Source: Polaribacter batillariae (GTDB taxonomy: Bacteria > Bacteroidota > Bacteroidia > Flavobacteriales > Flavobacteriaceae). Taken from it: a stretch of 64,000 bases of DNA. The notes beneath the pieces are model-generated. The model worked only from the letters and a program-made list of their open reading frames with translations, was not told the DNA's origin and did not search any database. The stretch is from contig NZ_CP071795.1 of NCBI RefSeq assembly GCF_017498485.1, forward strand, positions 2,356,001 through 2,420,000. Reading direction: 5' to 3'. Both the position numbers and the translations under genes were made by a program. Shown piece by piece: positions 17,201 to 24,962 of the stretch; the stretch's first letter is position 1, and every line of letters begins with the position of its first letter.

Positions 17201-19257
17201 AAAAATACATATTTCTAGTTTTATTATTCCCAACAATATTTTACGCGCAAACAGAAAGATATCCAGTATTCGATGTTTGTAAAGGAGCAGATATTGCCAA
17301 TATTAAAGACTGTTTTTTATCGACAACCAAAAAACATTTTTTTGCAGAATTTAAAACCCCACCAATTGTAGAGAACGAAAATTATAGCGGCGTTGCTACG
17401 GTTTTATTTATGGTTACAGATCAGGGAGAATTTAAAATTATCTATGTAAACACGCCTTACGAAGAGGTAAAAAAAGAAGTAGAAAGAGCTTTTAACGTGT
17501 TTCCAAAAATTTCTCCAGCAAGATATAACAACCACGATATAGAAATGAAGTTCGAACTTCCTATTCATTTTCCAATCGAAAAAAATACGGAACTTAAAAA
17601 AATATCAAAAAACGAAGAACCAAAAGAAGATTTATTTGCAATTGTAGAAAAAAGCAGAATTGCAGATTCTACTTTTTTAGAACATAACAGTCTGTTAAAC
17701 ATACCTTTTACACACCAAAAATATGTAGATTACGAATTTGCAATGCACAAAGCAAACGGAACGCATACAGCTTCAAAACCTTATACTTATAGCGAAGTTA
17801 ATAAATATTTTAACCTAACAGAATACAAAAAGAAATTCTTAAAACCAGAGGTAAAATCTTGGGTTGGTAATAAAATTTGGAACGAACATTTGTTGCAAGT
17901 TAAAAAGAAAGACTTTTGGTTTACGCTCGATTTTTTGGTAGATGTGCAATTAGGAAAAGACAATTCGAATGTTTCTTATACCTATAATAACTCCCGAATT
18001 TTAACCCTAAATGGAGGTTTGGGCGATAAACTTTCTTACTCTGCAACTGTGTATGAGAGTCAAGGAAGATTTGCAAATTATTTAAATAGCTATATTTCAA
18101 ATCGTTCTTTATTAACAAGACCAAAAAATTCTGAAGGTTTGGTACCTGGAAGAGGAAAAGCAAAAGGATTTAAAGAAGACGCTTTCGATTACCCAGTTGC
18201 AGAAGGTTATTTAGCCTTTCAACCCAATAAATTTATGCAGTTTCAGTTCGGAAATGGTAAAAACTTTATTGGAGATGGTTACAGGTCGTTTGTTCTTTCT
18301 GATGTTTCTTCGCCAACCACTTACTTAAAAATGAAGGTCGATTTTTGGAAATTCCAATACACCAATGTTTGGATGTGGAATACAGAACCATCCATTTCTA
18401 CAGTTTCAAACCCAAACGAACACGCAAGAAAATACATTGCAGCCCATTATTTAAGTTTAAATATTACCAAAAAATTAAACATAGGTTTCTTTGAAACAGC
18501 CATTTCATCAGGAGAACAAGGTTTTGATGCTGGTTTTTTAAACCCTGTAATTTTCTATAGATCTGTAGAATTTAATAGAGGAGAAGATGCAGGAAATGCA
18601 ATTATTGGTTTAACAGGTAAATACAAGTTAAACCATAACATTTCTTTGTATTCTCAATTAGTGGTAGATGAGTTTTCTGTTGGAAATCTAAACAATTTAG
18701 GCGATTGGAGAAATAAATTTGCCTATCAATTAGGAGCAAAATATTTTAATGCTTTTAATATAGATCATCTTTTTCTTCAATTAGAATATAACTATGCAAG
18801 ACCGTACACATTTGCACACAGGTCTCCTATTTTAAATTATGGAAATTACAGTCAGCCAATGGCACATTTATGGGGTGCCAATTTTTATGAAGCAGTTGCA
18901 ATTGCCAGATATACAAAAGATAGATGGAGTTTTAATGGGAAATTAATTTTTGGTAAAAAAGGATTCGATTTTGAAGACGAAGCCATTAGTTATGGAGGAA
19001 ATATATATCAATCTTACGATAATCGTTTTGGAGATACAGGAAACGAATTAGCTCAAGGAAACACTGCAAAAATTTTTATTGCAGATTTTCAAAGTAGTTA
19101 TTTATTAAATCCCTCTAATAATTTAAGTCTTTTTGGAAGTTTTATGTATCGTAAATTTGCTCCAAAAGAAGCAACAAATGCATATCCACAGGGCAATACA
19201 GTTTGGTTTTCGGCAGGAATAAGAGCCGACTTGTTTAATTGGTATAAAGATTTTTAA
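17194..19257 (+). CDS. RemB-like gliding-motility outer-membrane protein
   Basis: A 687-residue protein with a signal peptide (to about residue 18), an N-terminal domain of about 110 residues and a long beta-barrel-type region with many aromatic strands, such as F-G-N-G-K-N-F-I-G-D-G-Y-R-S and Y-T-N-V-W-M-W-N. These match what I recall of the flavobacterial gliding protein RemB, an outer-membrane protein affecting gliding and surface binding. The N-terminal domain (Y-P-V-F-D-V-C-K-G ... A-R-Y-N-N-H ... E-L-P-I-H-F-P) resembles the TonB C-terminal domains at 5984 and 15035. It overlaps the acetyltransferase gene by seven bases. Family call good; a gliding role is inferred. Confidence 0.7.
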   Translation: MLKKYIFLVLLFPTIFYAQTERYPVFDVCKGADIANIKDCFLSTTKKHFFAEFKTPPIVENENYSGVATVLFMVTDQGEFKIIYVNTPYEEVKKEVERAFNVFPKISPARYNNHDIEMKFELPIHFPIEKNTELKKISKNEEPKEDLFAIVEKSRIADSTFLEHNSLLNIPFTHQKYVDYEFAMHKANGTHTASKPYTYSEVNKYFNLTEYKKKFLKPEVKSWVGNKIWNEHLLQVKKKDFWFTLDFLVDVQLGKDNSNVSYTYNNSRILTLNGGLGDKLSYSATVYESQGRFANYLNSYISNRSLLTRPKNSEGLVPGRGKAKGFKEDAFDYPVAEGYLAFQPNKFMQFQFGNGKNFIGDGYRSFVLSDVSSPTTYLKMKVDFWKFQYTNVWMWNTEPSISTVSNPNEHARKYIAAHYLSLNITKKLNIGFFETAISSGEQGFDAGFLNPVIFYRSVEFNRGEDAGNAIIGLTGKYKLNHNISLYSQLVVDEFSVGNLNNLGDWRNKFAYQLGAKYFNAFNIDHLFLQLEYNYARPYTFAHRSPILNYGNYSQPMAHLWGANFYEAVAIARYTKDRWSFNGKLIFGKKGFDFEDEAISYGGNIYQSYDNRFGDTGNELAQGNTAKIFIADFQSSYLLNPSNNLSLFGSFMYRKFAPKEATNAYPQGNTVWFSAGIRADLFNWYKDF

Positions 19258-19296
19258 TTTTTTTTGCATTTTAAATTAAAATATTACTTATATTTG

Positions 19297-19330
19297 AAGT
19301 GTGATTCCATAGAGGGTCACACTTTTTCTT
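19297..19330 (+). terminator. Terminator hairpin 1 after the RemB-like gene
   Basis: Stem AAGTGTGA / TCACACTT around a 12-base loop, then T run (TTTTTCTTTTTC). It lies 40 bases after the stop. Confidence 0.7.
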
Positions 19331-19345
19331 TTTCATAGCAATTTT

Positions 19346-19376
19346 CCCACTCAATTTTATTGAGTGGGTTTTTTTT
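19346..19376 (+). terminator. Terminator hairpin 2
   Basis: Stem CCCACTCAA / TTGAGTGGG, five-base loop, then eight T. Directly follows hairpin 1. The stretch from here to 19535 otherwise holds only the cyoE promoter region. Confidence 0.85.
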
Positions 19377-19509
19377 AGATTCACTTTGCGAGTTCAAATT
19401 TTATCAATATAATAAATGTTTAAACGCTAGTTTTCCAATATAATAAATGGTATAAATTACAGGATGTCAAAACCTCGTTAAAAACTATGGTAAATTCAGA
19501 TTTATCAAA

Positions 19510-19517
19510 TATCTTTG
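19510..19517 (+). promoter_or_regulatory. -7 element of the cytochrome oxidase assembly operon
   Basis: TATCTTTG, 18 bases before the cyoE ATG at 19536. An in-frame TTG at 19515 falls inside the box, so it is not the start. Confidence 0.5.
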
Positions 19518-19535
19518 CAAACCAATTGTGGTTTT

Positions 19536-20438
19536 ATGAATACAACTGTTATTTCCGATAATAAAACAACTATGCAAACGATACTATTTGACTTTAAGCA
19601 ACTAACCAAAGTTGGTTTGTCTTTAAGTGTGGTATTTTCTTCGGTTGCAGGGTACTTATTAGCAGCAGAAGTTGTAAGTTTTTTTACACTTTTTTTATTA
19701 GCGATAGGAGGTTTTTTTATGGTAGGTGCATCGAATGCTTTCAATCAAATTATCGAAAAAGATACAGATGCAATAATGAAACGCACACAAAACAGACCTT
19801 TACCAACAGGAAGAATGTCTGTAAATACAGCACTTACCATTGCAATTACCTTTACTATTTTAGGAATTGCCATTCTGTACAGCATCAATCCAAAATCGGC
19901 ATTATTTGGTGCCATTTCTATCTTTTTATACACAAGTGTTTATACGCCTTTAAAAGCGGTAACACCTTTGGCAGTTTTTGTAGGAGCCATTCCAGGAGCC
20001 ATTCCTTTTATGTTAGGTTGGGTAGCCGCCACAAATAATTTTGGTATCGAAGCAGGTTTTTTATTTATGATTCAGTTTTTTTGGCAATTTCCTCACTTTT
20101 GGGCAATTGGTTGGTTACAATACGAAGAATATAAAAAAGCAGGTTTTTACATGCTACCAATGAATGCGAAAGATAAAGGAGCCATTAAACAAATTATTTT
20201 TTACACTGTAATTATGATTTTGGTTTCAATTGCACCAGTTTTAAAAGTTTCTGGCGATTTTTACATATATCCTGCAACAGCAGTAATGGTTGCTTTATTT
20301 GGTGTAATAATGTTGTATTATGCTGTAAAATTGTATAAAACCGAACAAAATATAGATGCCAGAAAATTAATGTTATCTAGTGTGCTATACATCACTGTAG
20401 TTCAAATTATATATGTAGTAGATAAATTTTTGCATTAA
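19536..20438 (+). CDS. cyoE: Protoheme IX farnesyltransferase (heme O synthase)
   Basis: UbiA-family prenyltransferase that adds farnesyl to heme B, giving heme O for the terminal oxidase. The 300-residue product has about eight or nine membrane helices. The polyprenyl-diphosphate site is visible as N-A-F-N-Q-I-I-E-K-D-T-D near 65-76, followed by R-T-Q-N-R-P-L-P-T-G. The second conserved loop, with Y-E-E-Y-K-K-A-G-F-Y-M-L, is near 200. It heads the oxidase cluster; subunits III and IV, SCO and DUF420 follow on the same strand. ATG 19536 was chosen. Confidence 0.95.
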   Translation: MNTTVISDNKTTMQTILFDFKQLTKVGLSLSVVFSSVAGYLLAAEVVSFFTLFLLAIGGFFMVGASNAFNQIIEKDTDAIMKRTQNRPLPTGRMSVNTALTIAITFTILGIAILYSINPKSALFGAISIFLYTSVYTPLKAVTPLAVFVGAIPGAIPFMLGWVAATNNFGIEAGFLFMIQFFWQFPHFWAIGWLQYEEYKKAGFYMLPMNAKDKGAIKQIIFYTVIMILVSIAPVLKVSGDFYIYPATAVMVALFGVIMLYYAVKLYKTEQNIDARKLMLSSVLYITVVQIIYVVDKFLH

Positions 20439-20536
20439 ATCGAAAATAAAACGCAGAAACGCTAAAAAAAACACAAAGTTCGCAAAGAAATTAAAAAAAA
20501 TGCGTGTTTGTAATTTTTGCAGTTAAAAATAATAAA

Positions 20537-21124
20537 ATGACACAAGAACAAACATTAGAACAAGAATTAACAGTTGCCAAAAAAAAATCGGCAAAGCCTA
20601 TGTTATGGGTTTCTATGATTAGTATGGTAATGTTTTTCGCAGGTTTAACAAGCGCGTATGTAATTAGTATGAAAAGAGACGATTGGGTTTCTTTCGATTT
20701 GCCAGATGCTTTTTATATAAGTACTTTTTTAATAGTTGCGAGTAGCATTACATTGTTTTTATCACAACGATTTTTAAAACAAGATAAAAGGCAATTATCA
20801 CTTATTTTGGTAATTGTAACACTACTTTTAGGAATTGGTTTTATCTGGCAACAATATGTGGGTTTTAATCAATTAAAAAGTATTGGCTTGTATTTTACAG
20901 GACCAGAAAGTACGGTTTCAACCTCTTTTATCATTGGCATTACATTTATGCACATTTTGCACTTGCTAGCGGGTATAATTGTGCTATTTGTTGTTATTTA
21001 TAATCATTTTAAATACAAATACAAACCAAATGATATGCTAGGCTTTGAACTTGGTGCTATTTTCTGGCATTTTGTAGATATATTATGGATTTATCTATTT
21101 TTCTTTTTCTATTTTATCAAGTGA
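20537..21124 (+). CDS. Cytochrome c oxidase subunit III (first copy)
   Basis: A 195-residue heme-copper oxidase subunit III: five hydrophobic helices, an E-x-x-F-W-H-F-V-D-I-L-W-I near the end that is the family signature, and T-F-M-H-I-L-H in helix 4. It lies in the inner membrane. It precedes a second, longer subunit III gene by 55 bases; this duplicate arrangement is common in Bacteroidetes. Start at ATG 20537; an in-frame upstream start adds a hydrophobic stretch that does not belong to the family. Confidence 0.9.
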   Translation: MTQEQTLEQELTVAKKKSAKPMLWVSMISMVMFFAGLTSAYVISMKRDDWVSFDLPDAFYISTFLIVASSITLFLSQRFLKQDKRQLSLILVIVTLLLGIGFIWQQYVGFNQLKSIGLYFTGPESTVSTSFIIGITFMHILHLLAGIIVLFVVIYNHFKYKYKPNDMLGFELGAIFWHFVDILWIYLFFFFYFIK

Positions 21125-21179
21125 TGAAAAATGATTAATTTTGCCAAACTAATTAAGAATTAATTAACAAAAAACTTAT

Positions 21180-22160
21180 ATGGAAGCAAATATTGCTATA
21201 CCTTCTAATAGTAAAGATACCTGGAGTGGTGGTAGCGCAAAACCTTTTGGCGCTAGTTATGGTAAAATGATGATGTGGTTTTTCATCGTTTCAGATGCAT
21301 TAACTTTTTCTGGCTTTTTAGCAGCTTATGGTTTAACTCGTTTTAAATTTATAGATTCTTGGCCAATTGCAGACGAAGTTTTTACGCACGTTCCTTTTGT
21401 ACATGGAGAATTTCCTATGATTTACGTTGCAATTATGACGTTTATCTTAATCTTTTCTTCTGTAACAATGGTATTGGCAGTAGATGCCGGGCATCAAATG
21501 AAAAAAAATAAAGTAGCTTGGTATATGTTTGCGACCATTATTGGAGGTATTATTTTCGTTGGCTCACAAGCTTGGGAATGGAGTACCTTTATTAAAGGTT
21601 CTTATGGAGCTGTTAAAACTACAGATGGTAAAGTATTACAATTTGTAAAAGATGGCAAACAAATTGCCTTGGCAGATTTTGTTACGGGAGAAAGAACAGA
21701 CGAAAGAGTGCAACACACTCGAAAAAACGGGTTGTGGTTCGAAGCAGAAGAAACAATCTCTAACTATTCTGTAAACCAAGTTATAAATGCCTACAATGCA
21801 AACCCAGCAATTCAGGTAAGAACAGAACTAATTAATTTAGACACCAAAAAGAAAACAATACTTTCTAGAGAAGATGGCGCAAAAGAATTAGCAAAAACCA
21901 AAATGGTTGTAGAAGGGGCAAATTTAAAAGTAAACGAGTATGGAAATACCATTTTCGCAGATTTCTTTTTCTTTATTACTGGTTTTCATGGCTTTCACGT
22001 ATTCTCTGGAATAATAATTAACATTATTATTTTCTTTAACGTTATTCTTGGAACTTACGAGAGAAGAGGACATTACGAAATGGTAGAAAAAGTAGGGTTG
22101 TATTGGCACTTTGTAGATTTAGTTTGGGTATTTGTATTTACCTTCTTCTACTTAGTATAA
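21180..22160 (+). CDS. Cytochrome c oxidase subunit III (second copy, with inserted loop)
   Basis: A 326-residue subunit III. Membrane helices lie at about 28-52, 78-100, 114-132, 260-285 and 300-326, and the family signatures F-H-G-F-H-V-F-S-G and Y-W-H-F-V-D-L-V-W-V-F are present. Between helices 3 and 4 is a hydrophilic insert, about residues 141-258, which is not in canonical subunit III. Inserts of this kind occur in flavobacterial homologs, but their role is not known. Start: ATG at 21180. Follows the first subunit III gene by 55 bases. Confidence 0.9.
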   Translation: MEANIAIPSNSKDTWSGGSAKPFGASYGKMMMWFFIVSDALTFSGFLAAYGLTRFKFIDSWPIADEVFTHVPFVHGEFPMIYVAIMTFILIFSSVTMVLAVDAGHQMKKNKVAWYMFATIIGGIIFVGSQAWEWSTFIKGSYGAVKTTDGKVLQFVKDGKQIALADFVTGERTDERVQHTRKNGLWFEAEETISNYSVNQVINAYNANPAIQVRTELINLDTKKKTILSREDGAKELAKTKMVVEGANLKVNEYGNTIFADFFFFITGFHGFHVFSGIIINIIIFFNVILGTYERRGHYEMVEKVGLYWHFVDLVWVFVFTFFYLV

Positions 22161-22245
22161 TAAATTAAAACCTTAAGGGGTAAACCTTTAAAATCAATTT
22201 AAATGTTTTTTCTGCAAAAGCAGGAATCTAAAATAGCAAGAAAAG

Positions 22246-22584
22246 ATGGCACACGCACACGAATCAAATACGAAAAGAATATGGATAGTTTTTGGTATTC
22301 TTTCTGTTATTACTTTAGTAGAAGTTTACTTAGGTATTATTAAACCAGAAGCATTACACCTACATGGTCCTGGAACAAGCTGGTTAAACTGGATATTTAT
22401 TATCTTAACTTTAGCAAAAGCTTACGGAATTGCATGGGTTTTTATGCACTTAGAAGGCGAAAAAAAATGGTTTAGACGTTCCATCGTTTGGACCGCAGTT
22501 TTCCTAATCATTTATTTAGTAACCCTATTATTAATTGAAGGAGAATATTTGTATGACACCTTATCACCACTTGTAAGATGGTAA
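22246..22584 (+). CDS. Cytochrome c oxidase subunit IV family protein
   Basis: A 112-residue membrane protein with three hydrophobic helices (about 12-30, 48-68, 83-100), H-A-H at the start and F-M-H-L-E near 72. This is the prokaryotic subunit IV family, a small accessory subunit of the aa3/bo3-type oxidase. It lies between subunit III and the SCO-like genes and is followed by a terminator at 22596, which may separate the oxidase subunits from the assembly genes downstream. Confidence 0.88.
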   Translation: MAHAHESNTKRIWIVFGILSVITLVEVYLGIIKPEALHLHGPGTSWLNWIFIILTLAKAYGIAWVFMHLEGEKKWFRRSIVWTAVFLIIYLVTLLLIEGEYLYDTLSPLVRW

Positions 22585-22595
22585 TTTAAATACAT

Positions 22596-22622
22596 AAGGG
22601 TGGTTTTAAACCACCTTTTTTT
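22596..22622 (+). terminator. Terminator after oxidase subunit IV gene
   Basis: Stem around GGTGGTTT / AAACCACC followed by a seven-T run; short loop. Twelve bases after the stop. Confidence 0.65.
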
Positions 22623-22664
22623 ATACTCAAATTACTTTTTAGGTAGCATTTAAAAACACAAATC

Positions 22665-23330
22665 ATGAAAATTACAAAAAAAAGAGTCGTATTATTTTTG
22701 CTCTTTATTTTTCCTTTAATCTGTTTCTTGATTCTTTCTACTGGAAAAAATAATTTTACCAAACTACCTGTGTTAACTAAAAATGTAATAGATATATCTG
22801 CAATTAAACCCTCTAAAACGTTTAAAGACCATATATCTGTAGTTTGTTTTTTAGGAGATAATATCGAAGTAAATAAAGCTGGTTTTTTTAATTTGAATGA
22901 AAAAATTTATAAAAGTTTTATAGACTACAAACAATTTCAAATTATTGCTGTGTATCCTAAAGAAAAAGAAGTACAAGTAGCAGTTCTTAAAAAAGAAATA
23001 GGTGCTTTTACAGATATGGCAAAATGGAATTTTATTGCGGCTGATAAAGAGGAAATAAAAATACTATTTTCTAGTTTTAAAACGAACGAAAATTTGGCAA
23101 ATTTATACACCTCTAAAGCTTTTTTAATAGATAAAAATGGCAATTTAAGAGGAAGAACAAATGATAAAGATAGCACAATCTACGGAAAACTATTTGGTTA
23201 CAACATGCAATCTGTTGCAGAATTAAATGCCAAATTAAAAGACGATATTAAAGTACTTTATTACGAGTACTATGCAGCATTTAAAAATAAAAACGAAAAT
23301 AAAGCCGATAGAAAAGAAGTAGGATTATGA
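22665..23330 (+). CDS. Membrane-anchored SCO-like protein without the copper-binding cysteines
   Basis: A 221-residue protein with an N-terminal signal anchor (about 7-26) and a thioredoxin-like periplasmic domain. It looks like the SCO gene next to it: A-F-L-I-D-K-N-G-N-L-R-G-R-T-N-D near 160 parallels L-V-D-K-N-G-Y-I-R-S-R-K-D in SCO, and both end with L-K-x-D-I-K. The CxxxC motif is missing, so copper binding is not expected. The stop overlaps the SCO start by four bases. It could be a partner in CuA assembly, which is inferred from context. Confidence 0.65.
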   Translation: MKITKKRVVLFLLFIFPLICFLILSTGKNNFTKLPVLTKNVIDISAIKPSKTFKDHISVVCFLGDNIEVNKAGFFNLNEKIYKSFIDYKQFQIIAVYPKEKEVQVAVLKKEIGAFTDMAKWNFIAADKEEIKILFSSFKTNENLANLYTSKAFLIDKNGNLRGRTNDKDSTIYGKLFGYNMQSVAELNAKLKDDIKVLYYEYYAAFKNKNENKADRKEVGL

Positions 23331-23971
23331 AAAAAAAATATTCGTACGTAGGTATTGCCTTTGTTATTTTATTATTTGGAATTTACACAGTTCCAAAAGT
23401 AGTAGATCGTTTTAAAAAATCGGATTTGGTAAAATTTAACAAAGTTCCAGATTTCGAATTTATCAACCAAGAAGGAAAAACAATAACAAATAAAACCTAT
23501 GATGGGAAAGTATATGTTGTTGAATTTTTCTTTGCCACCTGTCCAACCATTTGCCCAATTATGAATCGTAAAATGTTAACCATTCAAGATGAATTTTTTG
23601 GAAACCCAAATTTCGGAATCGCTTCAATATCCATTACTCCAGAAATAGACACACCTAAAGCTTTAAAAGAGTATGCAAAAAACAACGGAATTACGCATAA
23701 AAACTGGCATTTATTAACAGGAAAAAGCGACGATGTTGTGTACGCGCTTTCTAACAAAGGTTTTAAATTGTATGCAGGAAAAGGAGATGCAGCACATGGT
23801 GGTTTCGAGCATTCTGGCTTATTTGCTTTGGTAGATAAAAACGGTTACATAAGATCTAGAAAAGACGAATTTGGAAACCCAATTATGTATTATAGAGCCA
23901 TTGAAGAACAAGGTTTTCCAGATCAAATAAAAGAATTAAAAGAAGACATAAAAATGTTATTAGATGAGTAA
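23327..23971 (+). CDS. SCO family copper chaperone (cytochrome oxidase assembly)
   Basis: A 214-residue protein with a signal anchor (about 6-24) and a thioredoxin-fold domain. The copper-binding motif C-P-T-I-C is visible in F-F-A-T-C-P-T-I-C-P-I-M at about 68-72, with the partner histidine H in G-F-E-H-S-G near 165. SCO proteins deliver copper to the CuA centre of the oxidase and may act as a thiol reductase. The start overlaps the preceding gene (ATGA), and the stop overlaps the DUF420 start by eight bases. Confidence 0.92.
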   Translation: MKKKYSYVGIAFVILLFGIYTVPKVVDRFKKSDLVKFNKVPDFEFINQEGKTITNKTYDGKVYVVEFFFATCPTICPIMNRKMLTIQDEFFGNPNFGIASISITPEIDTPKALKEYAKNNGITHKNWHLLTGKSDDVVYALSNKGFKLYAGKGDAAHGGFEHSGLFALVDKNGYIRSRKDEFGNPIMYYRAIEEQGFPDQIKELKEDIKMLLDE

Positions 23972-24526
23972 CACTAAAACAAATTCAGCACAAGGTTTAG
24001 CACAAGAAAAAAATACAAAAAGATAATTACAGCATTATCGGTTATTATTCCTGTTGCAGTGGCTGCACTTTTTGGAGTAAACCTTAGAAAACTAGGTTTC
24101 GATGTACAACCCTTAACTTTTTTACCACCCATTTATGCAACTATAAATGGCATAACAGCTGTTCTTTTAATTGCAGCAGTGGTTGCTATTAAAAAAGGAA
24201 ATAAAAAATTACACGAGCAGTTAAACACAACTGCAATTGCCTGTTCTTTGTTGTTTTTATTAATGTACATTGGTTACCACATGACGTCAGACTCAACTAG
24301 CTTTGGTGGAGAAGGCCTTATAAAATATGTATATTATTTTATTTTAATAACCCATATAATCTTATCTATAGTTGTAATTCCTTTTGTGTTAACAACCTAT
24401 ATGCGAGCAAAATTGGGTAATTTTCCAGCCCATAAAAAAATAGCAAAACGAACTTTTCCACTATGGTTGTACGTTGCAGTTACAGGTGTAATAGTATATT
24501 TAATGATCGCTCCTTATTATGTATAA
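23964..24526 (+). CDS. DUF420 family membrane protein, frame broken in an A7 run
   Basis: DUF420 proteins are multi-helix membrane proteins near oxidase genes. The frame from 24014 reads K-K-Y-K-K-I-I-T-A-L-S-V-I-I-P-V-A-V-A-A-L-F-G, the usual first helix, then continues to 24526. It has no start codon before a GTG at 24059, which would delete that helix. The natural start is the ATG at 23964 (overlapping the SCO stop by eight bases), giving M-S-N-T-K-T-N-S-A-Q-G-L-A-Q-E, but that frame ends at a TAA shortly after. One extra A in the A7 run at 24007-24013 would join the two. This may be a homopolymer error, a real mutation or slippage. Family call good. Confidence 0.75.
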
Positions 24527-24740
24527 AAAGCAATTTCTTTTTCTGTTTGTTTTATTGTTTTTTACAATAGAAATTAGCTCTGCACAATGCGCAATGTGTA
24601 AAGCTGTTGTAGAAAATGGAAATACTTCAATGGCAGAAGGTGTAAATAATGGCATTAGTTACTTAATGGTATTTCCTTACCTGTTAATTGGCGCTTTATT
24701 TTTTACAATATACAGGTATAATAAAAAATCTAAAATTTAA
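24519..24740 (+). CDS. Small membrane protein with Cys-x-x-Cys motif, oxidase operon
   Basis: A 73-residue protein: signal-like segment (1-22, ending S-S-A), then Q-C-A-M-C-K with a CxxC pair at about 23-27, and one more membrane helix at about 47-65, ending in K-K-S-K-I. It starts eight bases before the DUF420 stop. It is the last gene of the oxidase assembly unit. The CxxC next to the membrane surface would suit metal or heme-redox handling, but that is speculation. I do not know a named family. Confidence 0.7.
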   Translation: MYKKQFLFLFVLLFFTIEISSAQCAMCKAVVENGNTSMAEGVNNGISYLMVFPYLLIGALFFTIYRYNKKSKI

Positions 24741-24962
24741 CGTTTCAATAAGAAGCTAGTTTTGTAACAAATTTTACATTTAGTCGTCTTATAATTGCTG
24801 GCAAAAGTTAAAATGTTCATTTTTAAATAAAAAGTGTTCGATTTTGATAGAAATTTAAAATGAAGATAATAGTAATGTGCTTATTATTAATATTTTAGGT
24901 TTTTATTTTTTTTGGTACAACTATTGAGAAAAATCAATCAACATAATATAAAATTTAAGATT

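Noticed and set aside
24059-24526. GTG at 24059 as the true start of the DUF420 gene
   Set aside because: It would cut off most of the conserved first helix, which is encoded in the same frame just upstream.
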